DNA from: Methylibium sp. NZG
GTDB lineage: Bacteria; Pseudomonadota; Gammaproteobacteria; Burkholderiales; Burkholderiaceae_C
Direction: 5' to 3'
DNA length: 64,000 nt
Assembly: GCA_001263235.1 (NCBI GenBank)
Contig: LGRD01000007.1
Span: forward strand, 1 to 64,000
The translations under genes and the position numbers were made by a program. The notes under the pieces are model-generated. The model searched no databases. It was not told the origin of the DNA and worked only from the letters and a program-made list of their open reading frames with translations. Positions 54,050-63,726 of this stretch are shown here, one piece after another (positions within the stretch are counted from its first letter, which is position 1; each line of letters opens with the position of its first letter).

Positions 54050-54865
54050 ATGCGCCACTCGCAGTTTTCGCAGATCGGCTCCTTCACCCATTCCACATTG
54101 CTGCCCACGCACCAGCTGCGCGTGGCCACCTACAACATTCACAAGGGCGTGCGCGGCATGGGGCGCGGCAAGCGGCTGGAGATCCACAACCTCGTGCTCG
54201 GCATCGAAGCGATGGACGCCGACCTCGTGTTCCTGCAGGAAGTGCGGCAGATGAACCGCGCCGAGGCGCGACAGTTCCCCGACACGCACATCGGATGGCC
54301 GCGCGTGCCGCAGGCCGAGTACCTGGCGCCCGAGGGCTACGACGTGGCGTACCACACCAACGCCGTCACACGCCACGGCGAGCACGGCAACGCGCTGCTG
54401 TCGCGCTGGCCACTGGGCGACGTGGGCCACCACGACGTGTCGGACCACCGCTTCGAGCAACGCGGCCTGCTGCACGTGCCGGTGCAATGGAACGGCGTGC
54501 CGCTGCACACCATCGTCGTTCACCTGGGGTTGATCCACGGCAGCCGCTTGCGCCAGGTGCAGCGCCTGGCCGAGTTCATCACCGCCGAGGTGCCGGCCGG
54601 GGAGTTGCTGATCGTGGCCGGCGACTTCAACGACTGGGGCGAGCGGCTGGACGAGCCGATGCAGCGCTGCGGCCTCGCGCGTGCGGTGGCGCCAGGGCAG
54701 GCGCCGGCGCGGCTGAACACGTTCCCGTCACGCATCCCGATGTTCTCGATGGACCGCATCTACACGCGCGGCCTGCGCTGCGTGGCGGCCTCGGTGCCGC
54801 GCGGGCCGGTGTGGGCGCGTATGTCGGACCACCTGCCGTTGCTGGCCGAGCTGGAGCTGGCGTAG
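54050..54865 (+). CDS. Endonuclease/exonuclease/phosphatase-family protein
   Basis: 271 residues. The family motifs are RVATYNIHKGVRG, VFLQEVRQMN, HLGLIHGSRLRQVQ, VAGDFNDW and MSDHLPLLAELEL (metal Asn, Glu, Asp-Asn, His). Such proteins preceding ClsB in Burkholderiales are probably membrane-lipid or nucleic acid phosphodiesterases; the substrate is unknown. It lies 73 bases before the cardiolipin synthase gene. Confidence 0.9.
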   Translation: MRHSQFSQIGSFTHSTLLPTHQLRVATYNIHKGVRGMGRGKRLEIHNLVLGIEAMDADLVFLQEVRQMNRAEARQFPDTHIGWPRVPQAEYLAPEGYDVAYHTNAVTRHGEHGNALLSRWPLGDVGHHDVSDHRFEQRGLLHVPVQWNGVPLHTIVVHLGLIHGSRLRQVQRLAEFITAEVPAGELLIVAGDFNDWGERLDEPMQRCGLARAVAPGQAPARLNTFPSRIPMFSMDRIYTRGLRCVAASVPRGPVWARMSDHLPLLAELELA

Positions 54866-54938
54866 CCGGCGTGCCGCGCGCGCCATCGAATCGAAGCTCG
54901 GCGCCAACCCCAAACTCAAGACCGACAGCGAGTCTCCG

Positions 54939-56165
54939 ATGCCTGCCCAGGCCCTGCGCCCCGACCACCGCCTGACGCTGCTCAAAGGCGGCGAGGCGCT
55001 GTTCGCCGCGATGATTGAGGCGATCGACGCGGCGCGCTCCGAGGTGCTGCTCGAGACCTACATCTTCGAGTTCGAGGGCTCGGTGATCCCGGTGGCCGAG
55101 GCGCTCGAACGTGCGGGCGCGCGCGGCGTGACCGTGTGCGTCGTCGTCGACGGCATCGGCACCGGCGCGCTGCCCGACCCGTGGCAGCAACGCTGGCGTG
55201 CGGCCGGTGTGCGCTGGCGCGTGTTCAACCCGGCGCAGGGCTGGCGCGTGCTGTTGCCGCAGGGGTGGCGGCGCCTGCACCGCAAGCTGTGCGTGGTCGA
55301 CGGCACGGTGGCCTTCTGCGGCGGCATCAACCTGCTCGACGACTACTACGACCCGAACCACGGCCGCCTCGTGGAGCCGCGGCTGGACTTTGCCGTGCGT
55401 GTCACCGGCCCGCTGGTGGCCGACGTGCACGGCACGATGATCCGCCTGTGGTGGCGCATGCAGGTGGCGCGCGAGGCGACCAAGTTCGACTTCGAGGGCG
55501 CGCTGAAGGCGGTGCGCACCGCCGCACAGGCCGGCGTGGAGACGAACACCGCCAAGGTCGAAGCCGCCCACCCGGCCGTGGCCGCGCTGGTGCTGCGCGA
55601 CAACGTGCGCTACCGGCGCCGCATCGAGGGCACCTATCGGCTGGCCATCTCGCAGGCAAAGAGCGAGATCTTGATCGCCAACGCGTACTTCGTGCCCGGC
55701 GTGCAACTGCAGCGTGCGCTGCTGCGAGCGGCGCGGCGCGGCGTGCGCGTCACGCTGCTGCTGCAGGGGCGCTACGAGTACTTCATGCAATACCACGCGA
55801 GCCGCGCTGTGTATGGCGCGCTGCTGAAGGCAGGCATTCAGATCATCGAGTACGAGGCGAGCTTTCTTCACGCCAAGGTGGCGGTGATCGACGGCGCGGA
55901 TGGTGCCGGCAGAGGGCTTGCGACCGTCGGGTCCAGCAACCTCGATCCGCTGAGCCTGCTGCTGGCGCGAGAGGCGAACGTGTTCGTGCGGGACGATCGG
56001 TTTGCGGCGGAGCTGCGGGGGCACTTGCTGCACGCGATCGCGCATCAGGGGCGGCGGGTGGAGCCGGAGGCGCATTTGCAGCGGCCTTTTGGCACGAGGG
56101 TGCTCACGTGGGTGGCGTATGGGTTGATGAGGGTTGCTTTGTTGTTGACGCGGAATCGGTATTGA
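54939..56165 (+). CDS. clsB: Cardiolipin synthase B (phospholipase D family)
   Basis: 408 residues. Two HKD motifs: HRKLCVVDGTVAFCGGIN (His about 114) and HAKVAVIDGA followed by VGSSNLD (His about 311). It joins phospholipids to make cardiolipin at the inner membrane. No N-terminal membrane segment is present, as for ClsB. It ends just before the large inverted repeat. Confidence 0.94.
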   Translation: MPAQALRPDHRLTLLKGGEALFAAMIEAIDAARSEVLLETYIFEFEGSVIPVAEALERAGARGVTVCVVVDGIGTGALPDPWQQRWRAAGVRWRVFNPAQGWRVLLPQGWRRLHRKLCVVDGTVAFCGGINLLDDYYDPNHGRLVEPRLDFAVRVTGPLVADVHGTMIRLWWRMQVAREATKFDFEGALKAVRTAAQAGVETNTAKVEAAHPAVAALVLRDNVRYRRRIEGTYRLAISQAKSEILIANAYFVPGVQLQRALLRAARRGVRVTLLLQGRYEYFMQYHASRAVYGALLKAGIQIIEYEASFLHAKVAVIDGADGAGRGLATVGSSNLDPLSLLLAREANVFVRDDRFAAELRGHLLHAIAHQGRRVEPEAHLQRPFGTRVLTWVAYGLMRVALLLTRNRY

Positions 56166-56171
56166 TGTTCG

Positions 56172-56330
56172 TTCGCTTTGCGTGGGTTTGGCTTACCGCC
56201 ACGGTGCCGGGTCCCGGCCCGGCGGCCGGGTAACTTTCTTCTGCTGGCCCAGAAGAAAGCCACCAAAGAAGAGGGCCTCCAGACATTCGGCCAAACATTG
56301 GCATGAAGGGTTTGGATCGGACCGCGCTGG
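56172..56330 (+). repeat. Left arm of a large imperfect inverted repeat
   Basis: About 159 bases that match the complement of 56433-56591, with mismatches mostly at single positions. Each arm carries a smaller perfect or near-perfect hairpin (here CTTTCTTCTG with CAGAAGAAAG) and a GC-rich palindrome near CCGGGTCCCGGCCCGG. The arms look like two copies of one dispersed intergenic repeat in opposite orientation. Confidence 0.85.
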
Positions 56331-56432
56331 ACCCTGAGAGCACCGAGGACTGCAGTTCCTTGAATTCTTCAGTACGTTGATTTCTTGCCTTGGTCTCTTG
56401 CTCTTTCTCGACGTTCTCGCTGTTCCCGCGCG

Positions 56433-56591
56433 CCAGAGCGATCCGATCCAAACCCTCTATGCCAATGTCAGGCCAAATGGCTGGTGGCCCTCTTCTTTGG
56501 TGACTTTCTTCTGGGCCAGCAGAAAAAAGTTACCCGGCCGCCGGGCCGGGACCCGGCACCGTGGCGGGACGCCAAACCCACGCAGAGCGAA
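56433..56591 (-). repeat. Right arm of the large inverted repeat
   Basis: The complement of this arm begins TTCGCTCTGCGTGGGTTTGG and continues through GGTGCCGGGTCCCGGCCC and TTTCTGCTGGCCCAGAAG to GGGTTTGGATCGGATCG, pairing with the left arm base by base. A 102-base spacer without a gene separates the arms. The right arm ends 18 bases before the exonuclease start. Confidence 0.85.
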
Positions 56592-56609
56592 ACAAATACC
56601 ATCCACCGG

Positions 56610-57736
<1,127 letters not shown>

Positions 57737-57740
<4 letters not shown>

Positions 57741-59437
57741 AGCGCTTCGCGCAACTCTTCGCCGAACTCGACGCCAGCACCGCCACCAGCGCCAAGGTCG
57801 ATGCGCTGAAGCGGTACTTCAGCAACGCCGCGCCGGCCGATGCCGCGTGGGCGGTGTACTTTCTGGCCGGCGGCAAGCCGCGCCAGGTCGTGCCCACCGC
57901 AGCCTTGCGGGCGCTGGCGTGCCAGCGCGCGGGCATCGCCGACTGGCTGTTCGACGAGTGCTACCAGGCGGTCGGCGACCTGGCCGAAACCATCGCGCAT
58001 GTGCTGCCGCCGCCTCGCCGCCAGAGCGACGTCGGCCTCGCCACGTGGATCACCGAGCGCCTGCTGCCCTTGCGCAGCGCCGAGCCCGCCGAGCAAGTGC
58101 AGCGCATCGCGTCGTACTGGGACGAGCTCGACACCGCGGGCCGCTTCTTGCTCACCAAGCTGATCGGCGGCGGCTTTCGCGTGGGCGTCAGCAAGCTGCT
58201 GGTGCAACGGGCGCTGGCCGAACACGCGGGGCTGGATGGCAAGCTCGTCGCCCAGCGCATGATGGGCTACACCGACGCCAAGGCGTTGCCCGACGCCGAG
58301 CGGTACGCGGCGCTGGTCGCCAGAGCGCAGGCCGGCGAGTCGGCGCAGGGCGGCCAGCCGTACCCGTTTTTTCTGGCCCACGCGCTGGAGTTGCCGCTGG
58401 CTGACCTCGACGCCCGACTCGGCCCGCCTGCCGACTGGCTGGTGGAGTGGAAGTACGACGGCATCCGCGCGCAGCTCGTCAAGCGTGGCGGCGAGGTGTG
58501 GGTCTGGTCGCGCGGTGAAGAGCTGGTGACCGAACGCTTCCCCGAAGTGGTGGCGTTGGCGCGGGCGTTGCCCGACGGCACGGTGCTCGACGGCGAGATC
58601 GTCGTGTGGAAGGACGACCGCCCCGCGCCCTTCAACCTGCTGCAGCAGCGCATCGGCCGCAAGACGCTCAACAAGCGCGTGCTGGCCGATGCGCCGGTGG
58701 GATTCATCGCCTACGACCTGCTGGAGTGGCAAGGGCGCGACCTGCGCGATGAGCCACAGCACGCACGCCGGACCGCGTTGGAACAGATCACCGGCGCGTC
58801 GGGACTGCAACTTTCGCCGCTGCAAGCGCGCGCGACCTGGGCCGAGCTGGCCGCGTTGCGTGACGAAGCGCGCGCCCGTGGCGTCGAAGGCTTCATGCTC
58901 AAGCACCGCGACGCACGCTACGGCAGCGGCCGCAAGAAGCAGGACGACCTGGCCGGTGGAACGTGGTGGAAGTGGAAGATCGCGCCGCTGAGCGTCGATG
59001 CGGTGCTGATCTACGCGCAAGCCGGCCACGGCCGCCGCGCCAGCGTCTACACCGACTACACCTTCGCGGTGTGGAGCCGCCCGCCGCACGGCGCGGCCGA
59101 GGCGCAGGCCGTGGCCGATGCGATCGAGCGCCGCGAGCCGCCGGTGCCGGGCGGCCTGCAACTCGTCGCCTTTGCCAAAGCCTATTCCGGCCTCACCGAC
59201 GCCGAGTTCGCCGAGGTGGACCGGGTGATCCGCAAGACCACGCTGGAGAAGTTCGGCCCGGTGCGCAGCGTCAAGCCGACGCTGATGTTCGAGCTCGGTT
59301 TCGAGGGCATCAACCGCAGCCCGCGGCACAAGAGCGGCATCGCGGTGCGCTTCCCGCGCATGCTGCGCATCCGCACCGACAAGCCGCTGCACGAGGCCGA
59401 CACGCTGCAGAGCCTGGAGGCGCTGCTGGCGGGGTGA
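57737..59437 (+). CDS. ATP-dependent DNA ligase
   Basis: 566 residues from GTG 57737. The adenylation Lys is near 239 in EWKYDGIRAQ; other nucleotidyltransferase motifs are LDGEIVVWKDD, GFMLKHRDARYG and GGTWWKWKI. An N-terminal DNA-binding domain precedes the catalytic core, and an OB-type domain ends the protein. Such ligases act in repair with the adjacent exonuclease and often with an Lhr helicase, which is not present here. Confidence 0.94.
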
Positions 59438-59446
59438 GCTTTCTCG

Positions 59447-59465
59447 CTCTCCCCAAAGGGGCGAG
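59447..59465 (+). terminator. Hairpin between ligase and alpha/beta hydrolase genes
   Basis: CTCTCCCC (59447-59454) and GGGGCGAG (59458-59465) pair with one mismatch around an AAA loop in the 31-base gap between convergent genes. It could stop transcription in both directions. Confidence 0.45.
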
Positions 59466-59468
59466 GGC

Positions 59469-60197
59469 TCAGGCCAAGCTCAGCAGTTCCTTCGCCAACT
59501 CTTTCGGCATGTCCACCATCACATCGTGGCTGCACGGCAGCTTGGCCACGCGCCAGCCCGCCGCGCCTTCGAACTTGGCGGCAAAGTGGCGGAACGGGCT
59601 CGGGTCCCAACCGTCGGCCAGGATGAACAGACGCTGCTTGACCTGCGCCAGCCCGCCGCTGATCAGCAGCGGCATCTCGAAGGTGGCGAGCGCCTGCGGC
59701 CCGCAGCGCCGATCGACCCACGCGCGGTTGGCCGGCGTGATGTTGAACACCTCGGCCGGAATCGGTTGCGTGCAACCGCTGCGCCCTTCGAGCGCGGCGC
59801 CGCGAAAGCCGCCGACGAATGCCGCCGCCACCTCGGCCGGCAGCGCCTTGGGCAGCAGGCTGATGAGCGAGTCGCCATGTTCAGGCACGAACGCGTCGAG
59901 GTACACGAGCGCCTTGATGCGCTCCGGCATGCGGTCGGCCACGCCGCTGATGACCATGCCGCCGTACGAGTGGCCGCACAGGATCACGTCGTTCAGCTCC
60001 TCCCACTCGATGCAGCCGCAGACGTCGCGGATGTGCGTCTCCAGCGTGATGTTCTCGGCCGACTGGTGCGAGCGCTCGCCCACGCCGGTGTGGGTGGGCG
60101 TGAACACCGTGTGGCCGGCAGCACGCAGCGCCGCCGCCGTGTCGCGGTAGCACCAGCCGCCGTGCCACGCGCCATGAACCAGAACAAAGGTCGCCAT
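59469..60197 (-). CDS. Alpha/beta hydrolase (salicylate esterase/hydroxynitrile lyase-like)
   Basis: 242 residues. FVLVHGAWHGGWCYRDTAAA starts the fold, the nucleophile elbow is CGHSYGG, and the terminal His is in LPCSHDVMVD. This size and motif set fits the small esterase branch. Substrate unknown. It converges with the ligase gene. Confidence 0.88.
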   Translation of the reverse strand: MATFVLVHGAWHGGWCYRDTAAALRAAGHTVFTPTHTGVGERSHQSAENITLETHIRDVCGCIEWEELNDVILCGHSYGGMVISGVADRMPERIKALVYLDAFVPEHGDSLISLLPKALPAEVAAAFVGGFRGAALEGRSGCTQPIPAEVFNITPANRAWVDRRCGPQALATFEMPLLISGGLAQVKQRLFILADGWDPSPFRHFAAKFEGAAGWRVAKLPCSHDVMVDMPKELAKELLSLA

Positions 60198-60312
60198 TGC
60201 CGAGTCTCCGAAGCCTGTTGAGGGAGTGGCAGGCTCGCGCGGCCGAACCAGTGCGTCAACTTGGGGTGAACCCGGCATCAAGCGCAGACAGGCCGGGCCG
60301 GCCGCCGCGCGC

Positions 60313-61377
60313 TCAGGTCGGGTCGGCAGACCCGAGCGCCACGAGGGCCTCGGCCGGCCGCAACGAGCCGACATGGATGCCGTTCCAATTGGTCAGCAGC
60401 GGGTGGCTCAGTGGGGTCATCAGCGCCGCGTCGCCACCGTCGAGCGCCACGAAGCGCTCGATCACCGCGGCCATCGCCACCTCGGCAGCGCGCGCGTTGT
60501 TGCCGTCGTCGATCTTGATCGCAACGCCCAGGCCCTGCTGCGGCAGTGCGGCGCAGAACACACCTTCGGCGCCGACCTTGCAGAACACGCGCTCTCCCAG
60601 CTGCTCCATCACGCGCGTGTCGAAGCGTCCGGTGCCGGCCACCATGAACGGCGCTCGGGCCACAGCCGCGCGCAAGCGCTGGGCCGCGCGCGCGTGGCCT
60701 GCGCTCAGGTGCGCGCCGGTGCCCATGCGTGCGAACGCCCGCGCGAGGTGGCGCAGCGGAATGCCGAAGGTCGGGATCGAACAGCCGTCGGTGCCGAGCG
60801 CGGCGTTCGTCAGGTCGAAGCCGGTGGTGGCCTGCACCGAGGCAGTCACCTCGCGCATCACCGGGTGGTCGGGCGCGACGTAGCCGCGCACGTACTGGCG
60901 CAGGTTCAGGCCGCCCGGGCTGCCCGCGCCACCGTGCATCCCACACGCCAGGCACAGAAAGCCGGCGTGCTTGCCCGAGCAGTTGTTGTGCAGTGCGCTC
61001 GGCTCGCGGCCCTGCGCGGCCAGCGCGCGGGTGGCCGTGTCGAGGTAAGGCCAGTGGGCGCCGCATTCCAGCGCGTCGGCATCGAGCCCGGCCTTGGCGA
61101 GCATGCCGGTGACCACTTGCGTGTGCGCTGGCTCGCCGTTGTGCGAGGCGCAGGCGACGGCGAGCTCTTCGTCCGTCAACGCCAGTCGGTCGGCGGCGCC
61201 GCTTCCCACCAGCGGCAGCGCCTGCAGCAGTTTCACCGCCGAGCGCGCAAAGATCGGCCGCTCGATGTCGCCGAGCGAGGCCACCACCGCGCCGTCGGCG
61301 TCGAGCACGGCCAGCGCGCCGCGGTGACGGGACTCGACGGCGCCGCCGCGCAGCACCTCGACGAGGATCGGGTTCAT
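60313..61377 (-). CDS. L-asparaginase II (Rhizobium-type)
   Basis: 354 residues. The pattern VEVLRGGAVESRHRGALAVL, HNGEPAHTQ, HNNCSGKHAGFL and GTDGCSIPTFGIPL belongs to the serine-dependent, Rhizobium etli-type asparaginase, unrelated to the classical E. coli fold. It should release ammonia from asparagine in the cytoplasm. It is followed by a 115-base gap to the next gene on the same strand. Confidence 0.9.
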   Translation of the reverse strand: MNPILVEVLRGGAVESRHRGALAVLDADGAVVASLGDIERPIFARSAVKLLQALPLVGSGAADRLALTDEELAVACASHNGEPAHTQVVTGMLAKAGLDADALECGAHWPYLDTATRALAAQGREPSALHNNCSGKHAGFLCLACGMHGGAGSPGGLNLRQYVRGYVAPDHPVMREVTASVQATTGFDLTNAALGTDGCSIPTFGIPLRHLARAFARMGTGAHLSAGHARAAQRLRAAVARAPFMVAGTGRFDTRVMEQLGERVFCKVGAEGVFCAALPQQGLGVAIKIDDGNNARAAEVAMAAVIERFVALDGGDAALMTPLSHPLLTNWNGIHVGSLRPAEALVALGSADPT

Positions 61378-61452
61378 CGCTTGGCGGCCTCCTCAAACGG
61401 GTTCAGAAACGCGCGCACGAGCGCGCCGACACGTGCAGCGACGAGCACAGTC

Positions 61453-62292
61453 TCAAACATCACGCGGCGCGGCTGTCGACAGCCACCACCCCGCACCTGC
61501 GCACCAGGCGGTTTCATCGGGGAGTGTTCCTCGGTGAAGAGAACGCACCTCCTCAACGGAATCACGCTTGAGCGCCGCTGAAAGCGATGCCGACGCCGCA
61601 TCGTCGCGCGCACCGACGCAGGCAATGAAGCTCGCACGGCAGAGCGCGCTGGCGGCGAAGACCGTGTGACTCTTGCGGACGACCTGAAGCATGAGCCCCA
61701 AGCCTTCGTTCGGCGTGAGTGGCATGACCAACTGGCCGCCGACGGCCAACGCGTCGAGCCATGTCGGCGGCGGGTGAGTGGCGCCGGCGTTGACGTAGAT
61801 GAGATCGGACGTTGGCAAGACCACTTCGGTGGCCGATTCGGCCCGAACTTCGACGTTCTGAAACGGCCGCAGATGGTTGGCCGCGCGTGCGGCGAGGTCT
61901 GGTTCGCGTTCGAACGCGAGGACCCGACCCTGCGGTCCGACCAGCGTTGCCAGCACGGCCGTGTAGTAGCCGGTGCCGGTGCCGACGTGAACCACCGTCG
62001 CGCCGAACGCCGGGGCGGCAGCGGCAAGGCAACGCGCGTGCAGGCTCGGCTGACCGTTGTTGATCCTGCGTTCGGGTGCCAGGCCGATCAGGATGTCTTG
62101 ATACAGGTGGCGCGGATCGTCCGAGATCGTCGGGATGTATCCGGCCCCGACATTGACAGGCCACGGGCCGGCACCGAGATAGTCCTCACGGGGCACTGTG
62201 GCAAAGGCCTCGATCAGCCGTTCGTCCGATGAGCCGCTGCTCTTGACGATGAACTCTGCGTAGAAGCGGCGGAACTCGGCGGTGGTGTTCAT
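61453..62292 (-). CDS. PCMT-like methyltransferase
   Basis: 279 residues. The SAM site is VVHVGTGTGYYTAVLATLVG and the family Asp/Glu region is VPREDYLGAGPW, as in protein-L-isoaspartate O-methyltransferases; YVNAGATHPPPTWLDAL is the typical post-motif strand. The C-terminal 90 residues are not part of the core. It may repair isoaspartate or methylate another carboxylate. It is divergent from the DUF429 gene. Confidence 0.85.
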   Translation of the reverse strand: MNTTAEFRRFYAEFIVKSSGSSDERLIEAFATVPREDYLGAGPWPVNVGAGYIPTISDDPRHLYQDILIGLAPERRINNGQPSLHARCLAAAAPAFGATVVHVGTGTGYYTAVLATLVGPQGRVLAFEREPDLAARAANHLRPFQNVEVRAESATEVVLPTSDLIYVNAGATHPPPTWLDALAVGGQLVMPLTPNEGLGLMLQVVRKSHTVFAASALCRASFIACVGARDDAASASLSAALKRDSVEEVRSLHRGTLPDETAWCAGAGWWLSTAAPRDV

Positions 62293-62378
62293 GGTGTGAC
62301 GTTGCTCGACCGCCGGCTGCCATTGAAGCTGACGCGAGAGTTGCCCGGTACAGTGGGTCGTGACTCTAACCGCGCCCC

Positions 62379-63221
62379 ATGACTCCGCCACTTCTTGACA
62401 CCTCTGCTCTTGCCGGCATCGACTTCACCAGCCGCCCGACCGCGCGCAAGCCCATCACTGTCGCACTGGGGCGGCTGGAGCGAGGGGTGCTGCGGCTGGA
62501 GCGGGTGGAAGAACATGCCGGCTTCGACAGCTTCTCGGCATGGCTGCAAACCCCCGGCCCGTGGCTCGGCGCGTTCGACTTTCCGTTCGGCCTGCCAAGA
62601 GAGTTGGTGCAGACGCTGGGCTGGCCCACGCAGTGGCCGGCGTTGATGCAGCACTACGCGCAACTCTCGCGCGAGCAGATTCGCGCCACCTTCTCCGCGT
62701 TCTGCAATGCGCGGCCGGTGGGGAAGAAGTTCGCGCACCGCGCCTGCGACGTGCCCGCCGGCTCGTCGCCGTCGATGAAGTGGGTCAACCCGCCGGTGGC
62801 CTACATGCTGCATGCCGGCGTGCCTTTGCTGATGGCCGCTGGCGTGCACCTGCCCGGCTTGCACGCCGGCGATGTGAGCCGCGTGGCGCTCGAAGGCTAC
62901 CCCGGCCTGCTCGCCCGCGAGCTGCTGGGCCCGCGCTCGTACAAGAGCGACGATCGCGCGAAGCAGACACCTGAGCGGCTGATCGCACGCAAGGATCTCG
63001 TCGAGGCGCTGGAGCAGGGCCGCTCGCGCCTGGGCTTGCGCCTGCGCTTGAGCCACGCACAACGCGATGCGCTGGTGGCCGACGCGTCGGGCGACCGGCT
63101 CGACGCCGTGCTGTGCCTCGTGCAGGCCGCGTGGTCGTCGGCCCAGCCCGCTTGGGGCTTGCCGGCCGAGATCGACCCGGTCGAGGGATGGATTGCGACC
63201 GCGCCGTTCGCTCACCGATGA
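62379..63221 (+). CDS. DUF429 protein
   Basis: 280 residues. AGIDFTSRPTARKPITVALG and LGAFDFPFGLPRELV at the start, with SGDRLDAVLCLVQAAW near the end, match DUF429, a predicted RNase H-like nuclease fold (Asp in GIDF, Asp in FDFPFG, Asp in GDRLDA). Function unknown. Confidence 0.86.
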   Translation: MTPPLLDTSALAGIDFTSRPTARKPITVALGRLERGVLRLERVEEHAGFDSFSAWLQTPGPWLGAFDFPFGLPRELVQTLGWPTQWPALMQHYAQLSREQIRATFSAFCNARPVGKKFAHRACDVPAGSSPSMKWVNPPVAYMLHAGVPLLMAAGVHLPGLHAGDVSRVALEGYPGLLARELLGPRSYKSDDRAKQTPERLIARKDLVEALEQGRSRLGLRLRLSHAQRDALVADASGDRLDAVLCLVQAAWSSAQPAWGLPAEIDPVEGWIATAPFAHR

Positions 63222-63288
63222 CCGGGGGCGACCCGCTGCGCGTGCCCTCACCGCGGGTTGTCGGGCGTGCGCGTGAATGGGGGATTCA

Positions 63289-63348
63289 GCGGGCAAATCA
63301 GCGAGCGACTCGGCGGGCGACTCAGCAGGCGACTCAGCGAGCGGCCGG
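63289..63348 (+). repeat. Tandem 12-base repeat (about 4.5 units)
   Basis: GCGGGCAAATCA, GCGAGCGACTCG, GCGGGCGACTCA, GCAGGCGACTCA and GCGAGCGG follow one another. The period keeps frame, so in the plus strand it encodes Ser-Ala-Gly-Asp style repeats. The last unit runs into the C-terminus of the small minus-strand gene. Confidence 0.8.
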
Positions 63349-63525
63349 CTTGAAGTACCGCGCTTCGAGCGACCTCGCGTTGGTCAGCCGCAGCGCCAGC
63401 AGCACCCGCTCGAGCCAGCTCAGCGGCTGCACGCGCCCATCGGGCATGGTCAGCACGGGGCCGAGGATGGGCTCGTCTTCGATGCGCGATTCCTGGAACT
63501 TCTGCGCTTGAACGGATGAATTCAT
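63334..63525 (-). CDS. Small hypothetical protein
   Basis: 63 residues: NSSVQAQKFQESRIEDEPIL at the start, then a Trp/Leu-rich helix WLERVLLALRLTNARSLEAR. A normal ATG is preceded by AGGAGCG. The composition looks protein-like, so I keep it. It sits between two unrelated 12-base tandem repeats. No family recognised. Confidence 0.5.
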   Translation of the reverse strand: MNSSVQAQKFQESRIEDEPILGPVLTMPDGRVQPLSWLERVLLALRLTNARSLEARYFKPAAR

Positions 63526-63620
63526 GCTCGCTCCTGTTGAAGTGGGCCGCGCCCCTGGCGCCGCCCCGTGTTGTAACCAGACGTAGTCTACGGCGCGGCG
63601 CGCGGGGCTTGGGGACCGTT

Positions 63621-63688
63621 ACGCAACGAGATACGCAACGAGATACGCAACGAGATACGCAACGAGATACGCAACGAGATACGCAACG
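63621..63688 (+). repeat. Tandem 12-base repeat ACGCAACGAGAT (5.7 units)
   Basis: Five identical copies (63621-63680) and a partial sixth (63681-63688). The copies are perfect, which points to recent expansion or strong constraint. They lie in the 200-base gap between two minus-strand genes and are less GC-rich than the surroundings. Confidence 0.92.
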
Positions 63689-63726
63689 TCGGGCCGAGGG
63701 GCGCAGATTCTTGCTTCCCGAAACGT

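Noticed and set aside
63277-63519. Ser-Ala-Gly-Asp repeat protein on the plus strand
   Set aside because: It arises from the 12-base repeat read in one frame and then runs antisense to the better-supported 63-residue gene.
63621-63688. CRISPR array
   Set aside because: The units are 12 bases, directly adjacent and without spacers, and no cas genes are present.
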